Positions 15,263 to 22,817 of a stretch of 64,000 nt of DNA are shown in pieces (the stretch's first letter is position 1; each line of letters starts with the position of its first letter). The DNA lies in the NCBI GenBank assembly GCA_964393035.1, contig CAYMRX010000006.1, positions 124,001 through 188,000 on the forward strand, given 5' to 3'. Source of the DNA: Tabrizicola_A sp964393035. GTDB lineage: Bacteria; Pseudomonadota; Alphaproteobacteria; Rhodobacterales; Rhodobacteraceae. The notes beneath the pieces are model-generated. The model worked only from the letters and a program-made list of their open reading frames with translations, did no database searches and had not been told where the DNA came from. The position numbers and the translations under genes are program-made.

Positions 15263-17134
15263 TTACCCCGCCTTCCGCATCCCAAAGGCCCGGGCGCGTT
15301 TCTTGGGGTCCACCTCGAACAGACTCGCCAGTTGCTCGGTCATCGCGCCTGCCAATTGTTCGACATCGGTGATCGTCACCGCACGCTGGTAATAGCGGGT
15401 CACATCATGGCCGATGCCGATGGCGATCAGTTCCACCGCGCGGCGCTTTTCCACCATGGCAATCACATCGCGCAGGTGCTTTTCAAGGAAAGACGCGGCA
15501 TTGACCGACAGGGTGCTGTCATCAACCGGCGCCCCGTCCGAGATCACCATCAGGATCTTGCGCGCCTCGGGCCGGCCAAGCGCGCGGCGGTGCGCCCATT
15601 CCAAAGCCTCGCCGTCGATGTTTTCCTTCAAAAGGCCCTCTTTCATCATCAGCCCCAGATTGGGCCGCACCCGCCGCCACGGCGCATCGGCGGATTTATA
15701 GATGATGTGGCGCAGATCGTTCAGGCGGCCCGGCGCTTGCGGGCGCCCCTGCGCCAGCCAGCGTTCGCGGGCCTGCCCGCCTTTCCACGCCCGCGTGGTA
15801 AAGCCCAAAATCTCCACCTTGACCGAGCAACGCTCCAGCGTGCGGGCCAGCACATCGGCGCAAATCGCCGCGATCGAGATTGGACGCCCCCGCATCGAAC
15901 CCGAGTTGTCGATCAGCAAAGTCACCACGGTATCGCGGAATTCGGTGTCTTTTTCCTGCTTGAACGACAAGGGCGTCGTCGGGTTCGCCACCACGCGGGC
16001 AAGGCGGCCCGCATCCAGCGTGCCTTCCTCAAGGTCAAACAGCCAGGACCGGCTTTGCTGGGCCTGCAGGCGGCGTTGCAGCTTGTTGGCCAAGCGGCTG
16101 ACCGCGCCTTTCAGGGGTTCCAATTGTTGGTCCAGATAGGCGCGCAGGCGTTCCAGCTCGGCAGGTTCGGCCAATTCTTCCGCACGGATTTCCTCATCGA
16201 AATCCGTGGTATAGACGGTGTAGTTCGGATCGGCATCGGAATAGGGCGCGGGCGGCGGGGGATCGAGCGGCGCCTCGCCTTCCGGCAATTCCGTCTCGTC
16301 GCCTTCCTCCATGTCGGCGCTGTCTTCCATGGTGACCTGCGCCTGCGACTGGTCTTCTTCCTGATCCTGCGACCGCTCGGGGCTGGCCTCGGACTCGTCG
16401 CTCTCCTGTTCTTCGGAGCCTTCGCTTTCGGGGTTGTCCTGATCTTCTTCGGCCTCGTCGCCGGCCTCGTCCTCATCCGGCGCATCCGGGTCGTCGCCCA
16501 GCTGGTCGCCATAGCCCAGATCGGAAATCACCTGCCGGGCAAGGCGCGCAAAAGCGGCCTGATCGGTCAGCACATGATCCAGATTGTCCAGCGTGCCGCC
16601 CGCCTGTTCCTCGATAAACCCGCGCCACAGGTTCATGACGTTTTCCGCCGCCTTGGGCAGCGGATTTCCGGTGGCCAGATGGCGCACCAGATAGCCTGCC
16701 GCCACCGAAAGCGGCGCCTCGCCGGGCGAGGTCAGGCTGCCATAGCCCTTGCGATCCGCCTCAAAGGCGATCTTGGCGTCGATATTGGTCGCGGTGCCGG
16801 GCATGACGCGGGCACCGACCGCCTCGCAGCGGGCGGTTTCCATGGCGTCATAGATTTCGCGCGCCAATTGCCCGGTGGGCGCATAGCGGGCGCTGGTCGC
16901 ATCATTGTGATACTTGCGCCGCAGGGCAAAGGCATCGGCCGTGCCGCGCGCCAGCATCACCTCGTCCCGCGTCATGCGGCGCGACACCTGCGGCAGCCGC
17001 ACGCCTTCCTTGGTCATGCCCGAGGGGTCGACCGAATAGGTGACAGTCATCTCCGGGTCGTCCGCCATGACCTTGGTGGCCTCAGCCAAGGCCTTCTTGA
17101 ACGGATCGGCGGGGTTGTCGGTGGGTTTGCTCAT
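15263..17134 (-). CDS. cobT: Cobaltochelatase subunit CobT
   Basis: A 623-residue subunit of the ATP-dependent aerobic cobaltochelatase (CobN-CobS-CobT) that inserts cobalt into hydrogenobyrinic acid diamide for vitamin B12. The order fits CobT: an N-terminal helical part, a very acidic linker (about residues 205-310, runs of D and E with Q and S), and a C-terminal von Willebrand A domain with MIDAS residues DNSGSMRGR near 406. It is downstream of cobS, separated by a REP-like element of about 55 bp. Confidence 0.95.
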   Translation of the reverse strand: MSKPTDNPADPFKKALAEATKVMADDPEMTVTYSVDPSGMTKEGVRLPQVSRRMTRDEVMLARGTADAFALRRKYHNDATSARYAPTGQLAREIYDAMETARCEAVGARVMPGTATNIDAKIAFEADRKGYGSLTSPGEAPLSVAAGYLVRHLATGNPLPKAAENVMNLWRGFIEEQAGGTLDNLDHVLTDQAAFARLARQVISDLGYGDQLGDDPDAPDEDEAGDEAEEDQDNPESEGSEEQESDESEASPERSQDQEEDQSQAQVTMEDSADMEEGDETELPEGEAPLDPPPPAPYSDADPNYTVYTTDFDEEIRAEELAEPAELERLRAYLDQQLEPLKGAVSRLANKLQRRLQAQQSRSWLFDLEEGTLDAGRLARVVANPTTPLSFKQEKDTEFRDTVVTLLIDNSGSMRGRPISIAAICADVLARTLERCSVKVEILGFTTRAWKGGQARERWLAQGRPQAPGRLNDLRHIIYKSADAPWRRVRPNLGLMMKEGLLKENIDGEALEWAHRRALGRPEARKILMVISDGAPVDDSTLSVNAASFLEKHLRDVIAMVEKRRAVELIAIGIGHDVTRYYQRAVTITDVEQLAGAMTEQLASLFEVDPKKRARAFGMRKAG

Positions 17135-17145
17135 GGTCCGTCCGC

Positions 17146-17200
17146 GTAGGGTGGGGCGTGCCCCACCATGTCGAAGCGGTGGGGTGGAACCCCACCCTAC
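17146..17200. repeat. REP-like inverted-repeat element between cobS and cobT
   Basis: GTAGGGTGGGG (17146-17156) and CCCCACCCTAC (17190-17200) are perfect inverted ends. Inside are two smaller hairpins (GGTGGGG-cgtg-CCCCACC at 17150-17167 and GGTGGGG-tggaa-CCCACC near 17179-17195). This is the layout of a REP/BIME unit. No second copy is visible in this window. Confidence 0.75.
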
Positions 17201-17201
17201 A

Positions 17202-18176
17202 TCACTTCATCGCCATCGAGGCTGCCGATTCCGGCAATTCCTCGCCAAAGCAACGCTGGTAGAATTCCGCTACGGTCTGGCGTTCCAATTCATCGCATTT
17301 GTTCAGGAACGAGAGGCGGAACGCATAGCCGACGTTGCGGAAGATCTCGGCGTTTTGCGCCCAGTTCAGCACGGTCCGCGGGCTCATCACAGTGGAAAGA
17401 TCGCCGTTCATGAAAGCGGTGCGCGTCAGGTCGGCGACGGTGACCATCTGGGAAATGGTCTTGCGGCCCTTGTCGGTGTTGTAATGCGGGGACTTCGCCA
17501 GAACGATGGCGGCTTCGGCGTCGTGGCTCAGATAGTTCAATGTGGCCACCAGCGACCAGCGGTCCATCTGGGCCTGGTTGATCTGCTGGGTGCCGTGGTA
17601 AAGCCCGGTCGTATCGCCCAAGCCCACGGTGTTTGCGGTGGCAAACAGGCGGAAATAGGGGTGGGGGGTAATGATTTCGTTCTGATCCAGAAGCGTCAGC
17701 TTGCCGTCGGTTTCCAGAACGCGCTGGATCACGAACATCACATCGGCGCGACCGGCATCATATTCGTCGAACACAATGGCCACCGGGTTGCGCAGCGCCC
17801 AAGGCAGGATGCCTTCGTGGAATTCGGTGACTTGCTTGCCGTCGCGCAGCTTGATCGCATCCTTGCCGATCAGGTCGATCCGGCTGATGTGGCTGTCAAG
17901 GTTCACCCGCACCGCAGGCCAGTTCAGACGGGCCGCGACCTGTTCGATATGGGTCGATTTGCCGGTGCCGTGATAGCCTTGGATCATCACACGGCGGTTA
18001 TAGGCAAAGCCCGCGAGGATCGCCAATGTGGTGTCAGGATCGAATTTATAGGTCGGATCAATCAACGGCACGCGGTCGGTGGCCTCGGAAAAGCCTTTGA
18101 CCTTCATGTCGGTGTCGATGCCGAACACATCGCGGACCGAGATTTCTTCGGTGGGTTTCTGCATGTTCTCGGCCAT
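17202..18176 (-). CDS. cobS: Cobaltochelatase subunit CobS
   Basis: A 324-residue AAA+ ATPase that works with CobT to energise cobalt insertion by CobN. The Walker A GYHGTGKST is at residues 67-75, Walker B is in VAIVFDEYDAG, and the sensor region is FATANTVGLGDTTG. Length matches CobS (about 325). ATG at 18176 is chosen; an ATG two codons upstream (18182) is also possible. cobS is transcribed first, then cobT after the REP-like element. msrB diverges on the other side. Confidence 0.95.
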   Translation of the reverse strand: MAENMQKPTEEISVRDVFGIDTDMKVKGFSEATDRVPLIDPTYKFDPDTTLAILAGFAYNRRVMIQGYHGTGKSTHIEQVAARLNWPAVRVNLDSHISRIDLIGKDAIKLRDGKQVTEFHEGILPWALRNPVAIVFDEYDAGRADVMFVIQRVLETDGKLTLLDQNEIITPHPYFRLFATANTVGLGDTTGLYHGTQQINQAQMDRWSLVATLNYLSHDAEAAIVLAKSPHYNTDKGRKTISQMVTVADLTRTAFMNGDLSTVMSPRTVLNWAQNAEIFRNVGYAFRLSFLNKCDELERQTVAEFYQRCFGEELPESAASMAMK

Positions 18177-18358
18177 CGTCATCGTCCATATCAAAGCGCC
18201 GGGCGAAAGCCCGCAATCGGTGAAGTTGTGGAACATATCGGCAGGGGCCGCAAGGGCTGGACTTAACGGTTTTTCGCATGTTGGTGAGGCATTGTAACCT
18301 TGGCTCGTCCGGGCGCGCGATCGTGCTAACCTTTGCCCAGCAACAAGGAGTTTCGCCC

Positions 18359-18817
18359 ATGCAACGCCGCCTGTTTCTGACTGCCGCGCTGTCCGCCCTG
18401 ACCTTGGGCCGTACGGCCCGCGCCGAAAGCTTTGAAGTCACCTTGTCGGATGAGGAATGGCAGGCCCGGCTGTCGCCCGAAGCCTATCAGGTTTTGCGCC
18501 ATGAGGCGACCGAACGCTCCGGTTCAAGCCCGCTTGACCATGAGACGCGGGCCGGGGTGTTTCATTGCGCGGGCTGTGATCTGCCGCTGTTTTCGTCCGA
18601 GACGAAGTATGACAGCGGCACCGGCTGGCCGTCGTTCTGGCAGCCTTTGAACAATGCGATCGGCACCAAGGAAGACCCCGGCCTGTTCGGCAGCCGGACC
18701 GAGGTGCATTGCCGCCGCTGCGGCGGGCACCTGGGCCATGTCTTTGACGACGGCCCGGAACCCACCGGCAAACGCTATTGCATGAACGGGGTGGCTCTGG
18801 TGTTCAAGCCTGCTTAA
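18359..18817 (+). CDS. msrB: Exported peptide-methionine (R)-S-oxide reductase
   Basis: A 152-residue MsrB that repairs methionine-R-sulfoxide. It carries an N-terminal signal with a twin-arginine look (QRRLFLTAALSALTLG, cleavage near TARA-ES), so it should act in the periplasm. Zinc ligands C70/C73 and C118/C121 are present, and the catalytic cysteine is C141 in RYCMNG, where most relatives have RYCINS. AAGGAG lies 9 bases before the ATG. It diverges from cobS. Periplasmic placement by Tat is inferred from the signal only. Confidence 0.9.
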   Translation: MQRRLFLTAALSALTLGRTARAESFEVTLSDEEWQARLSPEAYQVLRHEATERSGSSPLDHETRAGVFHCAGCDLPLFSSETKYDSGTGWPSFWQPLNNAIGTKEDPGLFGSRTEVHCRRCGGHLGHVFDDGPEPTGKRYCMNGVALVFKPA

Positions 18818-18923
18818 CCTTCCCGTGCCATCAACAAGGCAAAGCGCCCGAGTGGATAGCTGAGTGGACAGCGCGGGCGGGCTTGGCTAGGGTTCGGCCT
18901 ATTGGACCGGTGCAGAGTTTTAC

Positions 18924-19733
18924 GTGACCAAATCTTTTGAGCCCTCACCGTTGACCATCGGTGTCACGAAAACCCTGCAAGATGTGCTTGCAGGCCCCCC
19001 GAGTACGGCAAAGCTGGCCCGCGCGTTGCGCTATCTGGCGAAATGGCGGGCTGAACTTGTGGCCAATACGGTCGAACACCGACAGGGGGCGGTGGTTGCC
19101 TCGGGGCCGTTCAAGGGCATGCACTACGGCGCCCGCGCCTCGGAAGGCACGCGGGTGGCGCGGCTGTTGGGGGTCTATGAGGCACCCCTGCACCCGGTGA
19201 TCGAGGCGATCATCGCCAAATCCCCTGATCTGGTGGTCGATATCGGGTCGGCGGAAGGTTATTATGCGGTCGGCCTTGCGCGGCGTTTGCCCGCGGCACG
19301 GGTGCTGGCTCGCGATGCGGATGACGCCGCGCAACGCCTGTGCCGGGAGCTTGCCCTCGCCAATGGGGTCGCGGATCGGGTCGAGATTGGCGGCGTTTTC
19401 GGCCATGCCGATTTTGCGCTGTGCAATACTGCGCGCGCGGTGGTGATCTGCGACATCGAAGGGGCCGAGGACAGGCTGTTGGACCCGGCCATGGCGCCGG
19501 GGCTTCTGGCCGCCGACCTTTTGGTGGAGTGCCACCCGCAAGCCGCGCCCGGTGTGGTCGAAGGGCTGAAGGCACGGTTCGGTCCGACCCATCGCATCAC
19601 CGAGATTGGCCGCCATGTCGATGACCGCGGCTTTCCGGCCTGGATGGAGGAGCTTTCCGATCTGGACCGGCTGATGGCCCTTTGGGAATGGCGCAGCGGC
19701 CCGACCCCCTGGCTTTGGATGGAGAAACGATGA
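18924..19733 (+). CDS. SAM-dependent methyltransferase-like protein
   Basis: A 269-residue protein with a Rossmann SAM-binding motif (LVVDIGSAEGYYAVGLA, residues 103-119), a second-strand acidic region (RVLARDADD), and ICDIEGAED, a pattern of FkbM-like or unclassified class I methyltransferases. The start is GTG at 18924 with weak ribosome-binding sequence. Its last codons overlap the next gene by ATGA, so it is translationally coupled to a glycosyltransferase, which suggests a role in modifying a glycan or polysaccharide precursor. Confidence 0.7.
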   Translation: MTKSFEPSPLTIGVTKTLQDVLAGPPSTAKLARALRYLAKWRAELVANTVEHRQGAVVASGPFKGMHYGARASEGTRVARLLGVYEAPLHPVIEAIIAKSPDLVVDIGSAEGYYAVGLARRLPAARVLARDADDAAQRLCRELALANGVADRVEIGGVFGHADFALCNTARAVVICDIEGAEDRLLDPAMAPGLLAADLLVECHPQAAPGVVEGLKARFGPTHRITEIGRHVDDRGFPAWMEELSDLDRLMALWEWRSGPTPWLWMEKR

Positions 19734-21409
19734 CCAGCGCCGAAAGCCGCCCGCAAAACGCCGCGATCTGGTATGCGCAAGACGGGTTTGACCCGGCTGC
19801 CAAGGGGATCAATGGGCGCCGGGTGGCGGGGGAAAGCTTTCTCAGGGGCTACCTGCGCCATGCTGATGTCGAGGAATTCGTGCTGCTGACCAAGATGCCC
19901 GAAGACATGGAGCCGGTGCGCGCGCTTGCCGAAGCCTTGCGCCCCGGCGTGCCGCTGCGCGGGGCCAGCCTGATGCGCCCGACCTCGATCGCGCCGGTCG
20001 AAACCGTGTTCTACCCCAGCCCGAATTACGCAACCGAGGCATGGCGGCGGGTGCCCTATGGCACTGGGGCCTATGCGCTGTCGGGGATCACCCATACCAC
20101 CTCGACCGCGGCCGTGATGGAAGGCTGGATGGACCTGCGGATTTCGCCGGTGGAAGATTGGGACGCCGTGGTCTGCACCTCGCGGGCGGTGCAGGCCAGT
20201 GTCAGCTTTCAACTGGATCTGATCGACGCGCATCTGGCTCGGCAGTTGGAGGCCAAACTGCGCGCCCGGCCCATGCTGCCGGTGATCCCCCTGGGGATCC
20301 ATTGCGACGATTTCACCCCCGATCCGGCGGCGGGGCGGGCGTTGCGCGAAAGGCTGGGGGCAGGGGAGAACGATGTGGTCTTCACCACCATCGCCCGGCT
20401 GACGCCGCATGAAAAATTCGATCCCCTGCCGATCTATCTGGCCATGCAGGCCGCGCAAAAGAAGCTGCCCGCCGGGCAAAAGCTGCACATCGCCTTTTGC
20501 GGGGTGTTTCGCGAAGACTATTCGCGCAAGGTCTTTGCCGAAGGCGCGGCCCGGCTGATGCCGGATGTGGGTTTTGCGCTTTTGGATGGGGCGGATCCGC
20601 AGGACCGCAAGGCGGTGCTGTCGGGGGCGGATGTCTTCATGTTCCTGATCGACAATATTCAGGAAACCTTTGGGCTTGCCCCGATTGAGGGCATGGCGGC
20701 GGGGCTGCCCCTGCTGGTGTCGGATTGGGATGGGATGAGGGATACCGTGACGCCGGATGTCGGCTTTCGTGTCACCTCGCGGGCGTTGCCCGGGGCGCAT
20801 CTGGCGCAAGAGGCGCTGCGCTATCAGGGGGGCTATGACAGCTATGTGCAATATTGTTCGCTGACCTCGGCGCTGACCGAGATTGACATGGGCGAGTTGA
20901 CGGCGCGGATTCTGGATCTGGCGCAAAACCCCGGTCTGCGCAAAAAGATGGGCGCTGCGGGGCAGGCGCGGGCGCGCGGCACCTATGACTGGGCCGAGAT
21001 CGTGCCGCAGATGCAGGCGCTTTGGGGCGAACAGGCGGCGCGGCGCGCGGCGGGGGCCGCGCGGGCGGTGCGCTATGGTGCCGATGCCTTGCCGATGTCG
21101 CCGTCCCCCACCGCCTTGTTCAGCGCCTATCCGACCGAGCAGGCCCGCTTTGGCGGCTTGCGTCTGGTGGCGCGCGATCTTGGTGATCGGCTTGATCTGT
21201 CCGAAACACTGGACCTGCGCGATTATGCCGGGGTGAAGCGGGCTTTTGCCCCGAAAGCGCAGGTCTTGGCCCTGATGCAGGCGATCGAGGCCGCAGGCGC
21301 TGCGGGGGCCGAGGTGGCGGCGCTTGCCCGCGCGCTGACCCTGCCGCAACCCATCATCGAGCGCATCGCGATGTGGCTTTTGAAATACGATTTCATCCGG
21401 CGGGTCTGA
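19730..21409 (+). CDS. Glycosyltransferase, GT4-like
   Basis: A 559-residue enzyme with the GT-B fold. The donor-site block QETFGLAPIEGMAAGLPLLVSDWDGMRDTV carries the E-x7-E type motif of GT4, and PVIPLGIHCDDF and TTIARLTPHEKFD precede it. A C-terminal extension of about 130 residues (RYGADALPM to the end) is unusual for GT4. ATG at 19730 overlaps the stop of the methyltransferase gene by four bases, so the pair is coupled. The sugar and acceptor are unknown. Confidence 0.8.
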   Translation: MTSAESRPQNAAIWYAQDGFDPAAKGINGRRVAGESFLRGYLRHADVEEFVLLTKMPEDMEPVRALAEALRPGVPLRGASLMRPTSIAPVETVFYPSPNYATEAWRRVPYGTGAYALSGITHTTSTAAVMEGWMDLRISPVEDWDAVVCTSRAVQASVSFQLDLIDAHLARQLEAKLRARPMLPVIPLGIHCDDFTPDPAAGRALRERLGAGENDVVFTTIARLTPHEKFDPLPIYLAMQAAQKKLPAGQKLHIAFCGVFREDYSRKVFAEGAARLMPDVGFALLDGADPQDRKAVLSGADVFMFLIDNIQETFGLAPIEGMAAGLPLLVSDWDGMRDTVTPDVGFRVTSRALPGAHLAQEALRYQGGYDSYVQYCSLTSALTEIDMGELTARILDLAQNPGLRKKMGAAGQARARGTYDWAEIVPQMQALWGEQAARRAAGAARAVRYGADALPMSPSPTALFSAYPTEQARFGGLRLVARDLGDRLDLSETLDLRDYAGVKRAFAPKAQVLALMQAIEAAGAAGAEVAALARALTLPQPIIERIAMWLLKYDFIRRV

Positions 21410-21456
21410 CTGTCGGGCCGTGGGCGTCTGGCTGTGGCAATCGGAGCGAAACAATC

Positions 21457-21532
21457 GGGGGCTTCACGCCCCCGCGCGGGATTTGTGCCAAATCCCGCTT
21501 CCCCCGTGGGATATTTTCGCCAAGGCAAAAGG
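21457..21532 (+). repeat. Dispersed intergenic element, copy c, with two hairpins
   Basis: GGGGGCttcacGCCCCC, then GCGGGATTTgtgccAAATCCCGC, then CCCCCGTGGGATATTTTCG and CCAAGGCAAAAGG. It lies between the convergent glycosyltransferase and J-domain genes, where the hairpins could terminate either. Confidence 0.75.
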
Positions 21533-21564
21533 CAAATTTTATTAAATTTATCTGATCCTTGCGG

Positions 21565-22197
21565 TCAGTCTTTGAAGTAGCGGCTGTCCTTGATCTGATC
21601 CCAGGCCCAGACCACCTCTTGCAGGCGTTCCTCGTCCCGTCGGTCGCCGCCGTTCATGTCGGGGTGCAATTCCTTGATGAGGCCCTTATAGGCCTTGCGG
21701 ATCTCGGCCTTGGTCCAGGTGTCGCGGGCATCAAGGATTTCCACCGCCTTGCGTTCGGTCGGCGGCAGTTTGCGGGTGGCGGTGGACACCACCTTGCCGG
21801 GGTTTTGCGTGGCCTTTTCGCCCAAAAGCGCCATCGGGTCGTTGACGCCCAGCCGTTGCCAAGCCCGCCCGTCATCCTTTTTCGAGAAGGGCCGGGTTTC
21901 GCGTTCCCACAGGCGGTCTTTTTCCAGAAGTTTCTGGAATTCCTCGTCGGTGGCGGTGCCGAAGAAGTTCCATTTCAGGTTGTATTCGCGGATATGGTCG
22001 CGGCAGAACCAGAAGAAATCATCCAGATGGTCGGGCGATTTCGGGGCACGGTAGGCGCCCTTTTCCTTGCAGTCGGGAAAGTCGCAGGCGCGTTGCGAGG
22101 TTTCAAACGCCCCCGACATGCCGCCCCGGCGGGTGGTCTTGCGCTTGGCCTTGTCCGACGACACGCGCAGATCGAACTCGAAGGGGGATTTGGACAT
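21565..22197 (-). CDS. J-domain co-chaperone (DnaJ-like)
   Basis: A 210-residue protein with a C-terminal J domain (about residues 150-205). The HPD tripeptide at 178-180 (KELHPDMNGG) stimulates Hsp70 ATPase. The N-terminal part has cysteines in CDFPDCKEKGAYRAP and FFWFCRDH, which could bind zinc. The family is common in Rhodobacterales as a 'J domain-containing protein' of unknown client. It diverges from the BolA gene with 65 bp between starts. Confidence 0.9.
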   Translation of the reverse strand: MSKSPFEFDLRVSSDKAKRKTTRRGGMSGAFETSQRACDFPDCKEKGAYRAPKSPDHLDDFFWFCRDHIREYNLKWNFFGTATDEEFQKLLEKDRLWERETRPFSKKDDGRAWQRLGVNDPMALLGEKATQNPGKVVSTATRKLPPTERKAVEILDARDTWTKAEIRKAYKGLIKELHPDMNGGDRRDEERLQEVVWAWDQIKDSRYFKD

Positions 22198-22262
22198 GGT
22201 TGGGCCTTTCCGACTCGGGGCCGTAAGTTTAGGGATTTACGCGGCAAGGTGAAGGGGGGCGC

Positions 22263-22514
22263 ATGCAGCTTGAAAGCGAAATTCGTCAGCGGCTTGAGGC
22301 GGCGTTTCAGCCCAGCCGGCTGGAGGTGGTGAATGAAAGCCATCGGCATGCAGGCCATGCCGGGGATGATGGGTCAGGCGAAAGCCATTTTGCCGTGACC
22401 ATCCGGGCCGAGGCCCTGGCGGGCTTGGGCCGTGTGGCGCGGCACCGGGCGGTGCATCGGGCGCTGGGTGATGTGACGACCCGCGTGCATGCCATGGCGA
22501 TTGACGCCGGCTGA
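22263..22514 (+). CDS. BolA family protein
   Basis: An 83-residue BolA-fold protein, a usual partner of monothiol glutaredoxins in iron-sulfur handling. Family features are the N-terminal IRQRLEAAFQPSRLEVVNESHRHAGH block, with histidines available to hold a cluster, and the FAVTIRAEAL and RHRAVHRAL segments. GAAGGGGGG precedes the ATG. It diverges from the J-domain gene. No glutaredoxin gene is nearby. Confidence 0.88.
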   Translation: MQLESEIRQRLEAAFQPSRLEVVNESHRHAGHAGDDGSGESHFAVTIRAEALAGLGRVARHRAVHRALGDVTTRVHAMAIDAG

Positions 22515-22591
22515 AGACCGGCGGGGAGAGGGGAACAATTCGGCAAGGCGGCGGGTTTCACAGGTATCTGCCTGCAATCTAGGAGGTCGCC

Positions 22592-22810
22592 ATGCTGTTT
22601 CCCCCGCTTCGCATCTGGCTGGTTACGCTGTGGGTCGCCTGCATCGGTGGTGCGGTCGTCACCATCGGGCTGGCCTTGGGAAATTATTCCTGGGCGCCCT
22701 TTATCCTCGGCGCAGTTCTTGGTCTGGTGATCGGTATCCCGGCGGGGCTGGCCAATTGGGCCTATCTGCGCCCCCGCCGAGCGCGCGAACTTGGTCTGTA
22801 CCCATGGTAA
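22592..22810 (+). CDS. Small membrane protein, function unknown
   Basis: A 72-residue protein with two hydrophobic helices (about residues 6-29 and 36-57) and a basic C-terminal tail (YLRPRRARELGLYPW). An excellent AGGAGG sits before the ATG, so it is very likely translated. I do not recognise a family. It ends a few bases before the stop of the convergent malate synthase gene. Confidence 0.65.
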   Translation: MLFPPLRIWLVTLWVACIGGAVVTIGLALGNYSWAPFILGAVLGLVIGIPAGLANWAYLRPRRARELGLYPW

Positions 22811-22817
22811 ACCGGCT

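Noticed and set aside
13676..17149. A very long rightward open frame across the aminopeptidase and cobT genes
   Set aside because: It is antisense to two clearly recognised genes and crosses their intergenic gap; composition explains it.
17135..17201. Cobalamin riboswitch between cobS and cobT
   Set aside because: The sequence is a symmetric REP-like repeat and does not contain a B12-box-like segment; it is also too short.
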